A stretch of DNA of 11,370 nucleotides from CAVXAE01 sp044225565 (GTDB taxonomy: Bacteria > Pseudomonadota > Gammaproteobacteria > Steroidobacterales > Steroidobacteraceae), in contig JBGAIL010000158.1 of the NCBI GenBank assembly GCA_044225565.1, positions 1 through 11,370 on the forward strand, given 5' to 3'. A program made the translations under genes and the position numbers. Of the stretch, positions 6,110 to 11,370 are shown piece by piece (positions within the stretch are counted from its first letter, which is position 1; each line of letters opens with the position of its first letter). The notes below the pieces were generated by a model. It did not search any database, was not told the DNA's origin, and saw nothing but the letters and a program-made list of their open reading frames with translations.

Positions 6110-6133
6110 TATACTTGAATCCCTTTGGGTTCA
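6110..6133 (+). promoter_or_regulatory. Possible -10 box and small hairpin before ribF
   Basis: TATACT (6110-6115) resembles a -10 box but has no clear -35 at 16-18 bases. Directly after it, TGAATCC (6116-6122) pairs with GGGTTCA (6127-6133) around a CTTT loop, ending against the AGG ribosome-binding bases (6133-6135). ribF may therefore have its own weak promoter besides read-through from murJ. Confidence 0.25.
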
Positions 6134-6140
6134 GGCGCAT

Positions 6141-7061
6141 ATGGAGCTGATTCGCGGACTTCGCAACCTGCGCCAGGCTCATCGGGGTGCCGTCGTCACC
6201 ATCGGCACGTATGACGGGATCCATCTCGGTCACCAGACGCTGATCCGGCGGGTGTGCGAACGGGCCCGGCACCTCGGCCGGCCTGCGATGATGCTGACGT
6301 TCGAGCCGATGCCGCGGGAGTTCCTTGCGCCCGAGAACCCGCCGGCGCGGCTCACATCGCTGCGCGAGCGGTGGCGCGTGCTGCAGGGCTCGGGCCTGGA
6401 TGCCATCTGGCTGCTGCGCTTCGACAGCCGGTTGCGCAACATGCCGGGAGACGAGTTCGCGCACCTGCTGGGCCGCGAGCTGAATGCGGCAGCGGTGGTG
6501 GTGGGGCACGACTTCCGGTTCGGCCGGAACTACCAGGCCACCACGCAGGAGCTGCTGGGCGCCGGCGCGCAGCTGGGATACGACGTGGAAGTGCTCGAGC
6601 CCGTCGTGGTGGAAGGCGTGCGGGTGAGCAGCAGCGGCATCCGCGAAGCGCTGGCGGCGGGGGATTTCGGGACGGCGGCGCGCTACCTCGGCCGGCCGTA
6701 CACGATGATCGGGCGGGTGCTCAAGGGCGACCAGCTGGGTCGCACGCTGGGATATCCCACGGCGAACCTGCGCATCGACCGGCGGCGTTCGCCGGTGGAG
6801 GGGATTTTCGCGGTGCGGGTGCGTGTGAGTGATGGCCCGGCCATGCCCGGCGTCGCGAGTCTGGGCACGCGCCCCACGGTCGGCGGCACCGTGCCGCTGC
6901 TCGAGGCGCACGTATTCGATTTCGACGGCGACCTGTACGGCCGCGAGATCGCGGTGGAATTCGTGGCGAAGCTGCGTGACGAGCGGCACTTCGCGACGCT
7001 CGATGCGCTCGTGGAGCAGATGAATCTCGATGCCGCCGAAGCGCGGCGCGTTCTGAGCTGA
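6141..7061 (+). CDS. ribF: Bifunctional riboflavin kinase / FAD synthetase
   Basis: RibF phosphorylates riboflavin to FMN and adenylates FMN to FAD in the cytoplasm. The 306-residue product has the normal length. The N-terminal adenylyltransferase domain shows GTYDGIHLGH (22-31), VGHDFRFGRN (121-130) and SSSGIREAL (163-171). The C-terminal kinase domain shows GRVLKGDQLGRTLGYPTANL (191-210), SLGTRPTVGG (240-249) and the acidic DFDGDLYG (260-267). The ATG at 6141 gives the family start MELIRGLRNL and has AGG 5 bases upstream; an in-frame start at 6081 would overlap the murJ tail region and add non-family sequence. ileS follows after 8 bases, as in many Gammaproteobacteria, so the genes are very likely one transcript. 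Confidence 0.96.
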   Translation: MELIRGLRNLRQAHRGAVVTIGTYDGIHLGHQTLIRRVCERARHLGRPAMMLTFEPMPREFLAPENPPARLTSLRERWRVLQGSGLDAIWLLRFDSRLRNMPGDEFAHLLGRELNAAAVVVGHDFRFGRNYQATTQELLGAGAQLGYDVEVLEPVVVEGVRVSSSGIREALAAGDFGTAARYLGRPYTMIGRVLKGDQLGRTLGYPTANLRIDRRRSPVEGIFAVRVRVSDGPAMPGVASLGTRPTVGGTVPLLEAHVFDFDGDLYGREIAVEFVAKLRDERHFATLDALVEQMNLDAAEARRVLS

Positions 7062-7069
7062 GGACTCGC

Positions 7070-9907
7070 GTGGCCGATTACAAACACACCATCAATCTTC
7101 CCGAGACCAAGTTCCCGATGAAGGCGGACCTCGCGCAGCGCGAGCCCGCCATGCAGAAGCGCTGGGAAGAGCGCGGTATCTACCGGAAACTGCGCGACGT
7201 GGCGCGGGGCCGGCCCCGCTTCGTGCTGCACGACGGCCCGCCTTACGCGAACGGCGACATCCACATCGGCCATGCGGTCAACAAGATCCTGAAGGACGTG
7301 GTGGTCAAATCCTACTCGCTCGCGGGCTTCGATTCGCCGTACATCCCCGGCTGGGACTGCCACGGCCTGCCCATCGAGCTGCAGGTGGAGAAGAAGCACG
7401 GCCGCCCCGGCCAGAAGCTGGACGTGAACGCCTTCCGTGCGGCGTGTCGCGCCTACGCCCAGGCGCAGATCGACCAGCAGCGCAAGGATTTCAAACGCCT
7501 CGGCGTGCTCGGCGACTGGGATGATCCCTATCGCACCATGGATCCGTTCTACGAAGCGCAGCAGATCCGCGCCTTCGGCAAGATCATCGAGAAGGGGCAC
7601 CTCTACAAGGGCGTGAAGCCGGTGCACTGGTGCTTCGACTGCCGCTCCGCGCTCGCGGAAGCGGAGGTGGAGTACGAGGAGAAGACTTCGCACGCGGTGG
7701 ACGTGTTGTTCGAAGCCGTCGATCCGGCTGCGCTCGCGCAGAAGTTCGGTGTGGATCCGGGCGATGCCGTGGTCGGCATCCCCATCTGGACGACCACTCC
7801 GTGGACGCTGCCGGCGAACCTCGCGGTGGCGCTCAACGCAGATCTGGACTACGTGCTGATGGAAGGCCCGCCGCGCGCGAGCGACGGGCGTGCCCAGCTG
7901 CTCGTCGTGGCGGACGCGTTGCGGGCCGAATGCGGCAAGCGCTTCTTCGGCCTCGCCGAGACCGTGGACCCCGCCGGCGCGACGCGTGGGGACGTCATCA
8001 AGGGCAGCGTGCTGGAGCACGTGCAGCTCAAACATCCGTTTTACGATCGCAAGTCACCGGTGATCCTGGGTGAGCACGTCACGGTGGAAGCCGGCACGGG
8101 TGCCGTCCACACCGCGCCCGCACATGGTCAGGAAGACTTCGCGGTCGGCAAGCGCTACAAGATCGAGCCGCTCAATCCCGTCGGCGGCGACGGCCGCTTC
8201 CTCCCGGGCACGCCGCTGGTCGGCGGCATGAAGCTGGACGAAGGCGGCACCGCCATCATCGCGGAGCTGAAGTCGGGCGGCCGGCTGCTGCATCACGAGA
8301 CCATCCGCCACAGCTACCCGCATTGCTGGCGGCACAAGACGCCGCTCGTATTCCGTACCACGCCGCAGTGGTTCATCAGCATGGACAAGCAGGGCCTGCG
8401 GGCCAATGCGCTGCGCGACATCAGGAAGGTGAAGTGGACGCCCGCCTGGGGCGAGCAGCGCATCACCGGCATGATCGAAGGCCGGCCGGACTGGTGCATC
8501 TCGCGCCAGCGCACCTGGGGCGTGCCGATTGCGCTGTTCGTGCACAAGGTCAGCGGTGAGCTGCATCCGCGCACGCAGGAATTGCTGCAGGCCGTGGCTG
8601 CCCGGGTGGAGAAGGGCGGCATCGAGGCGTGGTTTGCGCTTGACCCCGTGGAGCTGCTGGGTGCCGAGGCGGATCAGTACGACAAGGTGAACGACGTGAT
8701 GGACGTATGGGCCGACTCCGGCCTCTCGTTCGAGTGCGTCGGTGCGCAGCGTCCGGACGAGGTGCGGGCGCCCGTAGATCTGTATCTCGAAGGCTCGGAC
8801 CAGCATCGCGGCTGGTTCCACAGCTCGCTGCTCATGTCGGAGGCCATCTACGAGCGCGCGCCTTACCGCGGCGTGCTCACCCACGGGTTCACCGTGGATG
8901 AAAAGGGCCGCAAGATGTCGAAGTCGCTCGGCAACGTCATTGCGCCTCAGAAGGTGATGAGCACGCTCGGCGCGGACGTGCTGCGGCTGTGGGTCGCGGC
9001 CACGGACTACGCCAACGAGATCAGCGTGTCCGACGAGATCCTGAAGCGCATGGCGGAATCGTATCGCCGCATGCGTAACACGGTGCGGTTCCTGCTCGGC
9101 AACCTGCACGGTTTCGATCCTTCGAGGCACTCGCTCGATGTCGCGAAGATGGTCGCGCTGGATCGCTGGGCGCTCGCGCGCACGCGCGCGCTCCACGAGG
9201 AAGTGGATGCGGCGTACCGTCGTTACGAATACCACCTCATCTACCAGAAGGTGCACAACTTCTGCGTGGTGGATATGGGCGGGTTCTATCTCGACGTGCT
9301 GAAGGACCGGTTGTACACCACGCCGCGCGAGAGCGTGGCACGGCGTTCCGCGCAGACGGCGATGTATCACATTGCGGAGGCGATGGTGCGGTGGCTCGCG
9401 CCCATCCTGTCGTTCACGGCGGAGGAGATCTGGGAATACATGCCCGGCCGGCGCGCGGAGTCGGTGTTCCTTTCGACGTGGCATGCGATTCCCGAGGTGC
9501 CGAAGGATGCCGTCGATTGGGATGCCTTGATCGAGCTGCGCAGCGACGTGCAGCGCGAGCTCGAGAAGCTCCGCGTGGCGGGCACCATCGGTGCCCCGCT
9601 CGATGCCGCCGTGGATATCCATTGTCTGCCGGCCGAGCATGCACGGTTCGATGCCTTGCGCGATGAGCTGCGGTTCCTGTTCATCACGTCCGAGGCGAAG
9701 GTGCATCGGGTGGAGCGCGCGCCGGAGAATGCCGTTGGCGCGACGCACGGTGGCGTATGGATCGCGGTGAAGCCGGTCGGCGCGACGAAGTGCGTGCGCT
9801 GCTGGCATCGCCGTGAGGACGTGGGCTCGAATACGGAGCATCCGGAGCTGTGCTCGCGTTGTGTCGGCAATCTCGAGGAGCCCGGCGAGCAGAGGAAGTT
9901 CGCATGA
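7070..9907 (+). CDS. ileS: Isoleucyl-tRNA synthetase (bacterial type with zinc C-terminus)
   Basis: IleS attaches isoleucine to its tRNA and removes mischarged valine. The 945-residue class I enzyme has the HIGH motif at 65-68 (GDIHIGHAVNK), the threonine-rich editing-site motif TTTPWTLP (241-248) and APAHGQED (349-356) with the editing Asp. GSDQHRGWF and KMSKS (615-619) follow. The C-terminal zinc knuckle has Cys 908, 911, 928 and 931. These features mark the ordinary bacterial form rather than the mupirocin-resistant eukaryote-like IleS2. The GTG start at 7070 is supported by AGGA (7061-7064) 5 bases upstream, overlapping the ribF stop codon. Its stop TGA overlaps the lspA ATG (ATGA), which suggests translational coupling. 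Confidence 0.98.
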   Translation: MADYKHTINLPETKFPMKADLAQREPAMQKRWEERGIYRKLRDVARGRPRFVLHDGPPYANGDIHIGHAVNKILKDVVVKSYSLAGFDSPYIPGWDCHGLPIELQVEKKHGRPGQKLDVNAFRAACRAYAQAQIDQQRKDFKRLGVLGDWDDPYRTMDPFYEAQQIRAFGKIIEKGHLYKGVKPVHWCFDCRSALAEAEVEYEEKTSHAVDVLFEAVDPAALAQKFGVDPGDAVVGIPIWTTTPWTLPANLAVALNADLDYVLMEGPPRASDGRAQLLVVADALRAECGKRFFGLAETVDPAGATRGDVIKGSVLEHVQLKHPFYDRKSPVILGEHVTVEAGTGAVHTAPAHGQEDFAVGKRYKIEPLNPVGGDGRFLPGTPLVGGMKLDEGGTAIIAELKSGGRLLHHETIRHSYPHCWRHKTPLVFRTTPQWFISMDKQGLRANALRDIRKVKWTPAWGEQRITGMIEGRPDWCISRQRTWGVPIALFVHKVSGELHPRTQELLQAVAARVEKGGIEAWFALDPVELLGAEADQYDKVNDVMDVWADSGLSFECVGAQRPDEVRAPVDLYLEGSDQHRGWFHSSLLMSEAIYERAPYRGVLTHGFTVDEKGRKMSKSLGNVIAPQKVMSTLGADVLRLWVAATDYANEISVSDEILKRMAESYRRMRNTVRFLLGNLHGFDPSRHSLDVAKMVALDRWALARTRALHEEVDAAYRRYEYHLIYQKVHNFCVVDMGGFYLDVLKDRLYTTPRESVARRSAQTAMYHIAEAMVRWLAPILSFTAEEIWEYMPGRRAESVFLSTWHAIPEVPKDAVDWDALIELRSDVQRELEKLRVAGTIGAPLDAAVDIHCLPAEHARFDALRDELRFLFITSEAKVHRVERAPENAVGATHGGVWIAVKPVGATKCVRCWHRREDVGSNTEHPELCSRCVGNLEEPGEQRKFA

Positions 9908-10413
9908 CCGAACCGAACGGTTGGCGCTGGCTCTATCTCACCGCCGTGGTGGTGCTGCTGGATCAGCTCACCAAGGAAGCCGTGCTCGATAGCCTCGTGC
10001 TGCACGAGAGCATCCGGGTGCTGCCGGTGCTGAATATCACGCTCATGTACAACACGGGCGCAGCGTTCAGCTTCCTTGCCGACGGCAGCGGTTGGCAGCG
10101 ATGGCTGTTCACTGCGCTGGCCATCGGTATCGCGGTGGCCATCCTCGTGTGGCTGCGCCAGCTCAAGGCGCGCTCGCAGTGGATCGTCGCATGCGGGCTG
10201 TCGCTGGTGCTGGCGGGCGCAGTGGGCAACGTCACGGACCGCATCCGGCATGGGCACGTGGTGGACTTCATCCACGCCCACTGGGGCAATGCCTATTTCC
10301 CCGCATTCAACGTGGCGGATTCGGCCATCACCGTCGGCGCGATCCTGTTGCTGATCGACGCGTTCCTCGAAGGCCGCCGCAAGAAGCAGGCAGATGCAGA
10401 TCCTGCTGGCTAA
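9904..10413 (+). CDS. lspA: Lipoprotein signal peptidase (signal peptidase II)
   Basis: LspA is an inner-membrane aspartyl peptidase that cuts the signal peptide from prolipoproteins after lipid attachment. The 169-residue protein shows four hydrophobic segments and the family blocks DQLTK (20-24) and NTGAAFS (50-56). GNVTDR has catalytic Asp 112, and FNVADS has catalytic Asp 139. The start ATG 9904 overlaps the ileS stop by 4 bases, and AGGA lies 7 bases upstream; an earlier in-frame start at 9850 would lie inside ileS. The 3' end overlaps ispH by 20 bases. The hydrophilic tail EGRRKKQADADPAG is encoded largely by the overlap and is probably dispensable. Confidence 0.97.
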   Translation: MTEPNGWRWLYLTAVVVLLDQLTKEAVLDSLVLHESIRVLPVLNITLMYNTGAAFSFLADGSGWQRWLFTALAIGIAVAILVWLRQLKARSQWIVACGLSLVLAGAVGNVTDRIRHGHVVDFIHAHWGNAYFPAFNVADSAITVGAILLLIDAFLEGRRKKQADADPAG

Positions 10414-11344
10414 CCCGCGCGGCTTCTGCGCCGGCGTCGACCGGGCCATCGACATCGTCGAGCGGGCGATCGAGCTCTTCGGCCCGCCGATCTTCGTGCG
10501 GCACGAGGTCGTGCACAATCGCTACGTGGTGGACCGGCTGCGCTCGATGGGCGCCGTGTTCGTCGACGAGCTGGCTGAGGTGCCGACGGGCGCGACGGTC
10601 ATCTTCTCGGCGCACGGCGTTTCGAGCGCAGTGGTGGAAGAGGCGGCGCAGCGAGGGCTCAACGTATTCGACGCCACCTGCCCGCTGGTCACCAAGGTGC
10701 ACATGGAAGTGCAGAAATACGCGCGCGAGGGCCGGGACGTGATCCTCGTCGGCCATCAGGGGCATCCCGAGGTGGAAGGCACGATGGGGCGGTTCGATGC
10801 CTCCTTCGGCGGGCGTATCCATCTCATCGAGAGCGTTTCGGATGTGGCGGCGCTGCAGGTGCGCGATGCGGAGCGGCTGGCGTTCGTCACGCAAACGACG
10901 CTTTCGGTGGATGACACCGCGGAGATCGTCGGCGCCCTGCGCAAGCGGTTTCCGACGCTCGCGACGCCGCGCAAGGAAGATATCTGCTATGCCACCCAGA
11001 ACCGGCAGGATGCGGTGAAGAAGCTGCTCGAGCAGTGCGACGTGCTGCTGGTGGTGGGATCGCGCACCAGCTCGAACTCGAACCGGCTGCGCGAGCTGGC
11101 GGACCGGGCGGGCCTTCCGGGCTATCTCATCGACGGGCCCGACGACCTGCGCAAGGAATGGTTCGTGGGGAAGGCTGCCGTCGGGGTCACCGCCGGCGCT
11201 TCGGCGCCCGAGCTGCTGGTGCAGCAGGTGGTGCAGCGCCTCAAGGACTGGGGTGGTGTCGCGCCCAGGGAAGTGGTCGGTCGCGAAGAGAACGTGGTGT
11301 TCGGCCTGCCCCGCGAGCTGCGCCGTTCGTCCGAAAGGGCCTGA
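10394..11344 (+). CDS. ispH: 4-hydroxy-3-methylbut-2-enyl diphosphate reductase
   Basis: IspH carries out the last step of the MEP pathway, reducing HMBPP to IPP and DMAPP with an iron-sulfur cluster. The 316 residues contain the three cluster cysteines: Cys 12 (ANPRGFCAGVDRA), Cys 96 (FDATCPLV) and Cys 198 (KEDICYATQNRQ). Substrate-pocket residues His 41, His 74 and His 124/Glu 126 (GHPEVEGT) are also present. SRTSSNSNRL and TAGASAPE complete the family pattern. The start ATG lies inside the end of lspA, with a close AGG 3 bases away, so translation probably depends on ribosomes finishing lspA. No fkpB-type peptidyl-prolyl isomerase gene lies between lspA and ispH, unlike in Pseudomonas or E. 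coli. Its product feeds IspB in the same window. Confidence 0.98.
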   Translation: MQILLANPRGFCAGVDRAIDIVERAIELFGPPIFVRHEVVHNRYVVDRLRSMGAVFVDELAEVPTGATVIFSAHGVSSAVVEEAAQRGLNVFDATCPLVTKVHMEVQKYAREGRDVILVGHQGHPEVEGTMGRFDASFGGRIHLIESVSDVAALQVRDAERLAFVTQTTLSVDDTAEIVGALRKRFPTLATPRKEDICYATQNRQDAVKKLLEQCDVLLVVGSRTSSNSNRLRELADRAGLPGYLIDGPDDLRKEWFVGKAAVGVTAGASAPELLVQQVVQRLKDWGGVAPREVVGREENVVFGLPRELRRSSERA

Positions 11345-11370
11345 CTTTCCCGTCGTTTCCGCGCTGGTAT

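Noticed and set aside
8054..9841. Long open frame on the minus strand opposite ileS
   Set aside because: It mirrors the codon pattern of a clearly real ileS in GC-rich DNA, has no recognisable domains, and lies wholly antisense.

Overview
The window is GC-rich bacterial chromosome carrying core housekeeping genes. The gene order (ispB, divergent rplU-rpmA-obgE, rpsT, then murJ-ribF-ileS-lspA-ispH) matches the arrangement I know from Pseudomonas- and Xanthomonas-like Gammaproteobacteria. IspB, used for the ubiquinone side chain, fits that placement. From sequence alone I would say Gammaproteobacteria, with no firm family or genus. I see no phage, insertion sequence, CRISPR array, tRNA or rRNA.

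Layout. Positions 1-2007 are transcribed leftward: ispB (polyprenyl diphosphate synthase), then a 237-residue exported protein built from 18-19 residue 'VNG' repeats, then the N-terminal part of a second protein of the same kind, cut by the window edge. From 2160 a strong sigma70-type promoter drives rplU-rpmA (ribosomal proteins L21 and L27) rightward. A terminator hairpin follows, then obgE (ribosome-assembly GTPase). rpsT (S20) runs leftward toward obgE and is divergent from murJ (lipid II flippase). From murJ onward everything is rightward and tightly packed: murJ, ribF (FMN/FAD synthesis), ileS (isoleucyl-tRNA synthetase), lspA (lipoprotein signal peptidase) and ispH (last step of the MEP pathway). 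ileS/lspA overlap by 4 bases and lspA/ispH by 20.

How the genes relate. Four products serve ribosomes (L21, L27, S20, ObgE). IspH makes the C5 isoprenoid precursors that IspB elongates. MurJ and LspA serve the cell envelope, RibF supplies flavin cofactors, and IleS charges tRNA.

What stands out. murJ does not read through: its frame breaks near 4856 and about 15 residues of the expected protein are absent. This is either a real lesion in a normally essential gene or a sequence/assembly error. The VNG-repeat pair beside ispB is the only part I cannot assign to a known function, and it looks like a tandem gene duplication of a predicted beta-helix protein. Smaller points are the GTG start of rpsT, a perfect 8-bp hairpin beyond rpsT that resembles REP-type elements, and dyads in the rplU and rpsT control regions. 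I do not see an undescribed multi-gene system here.
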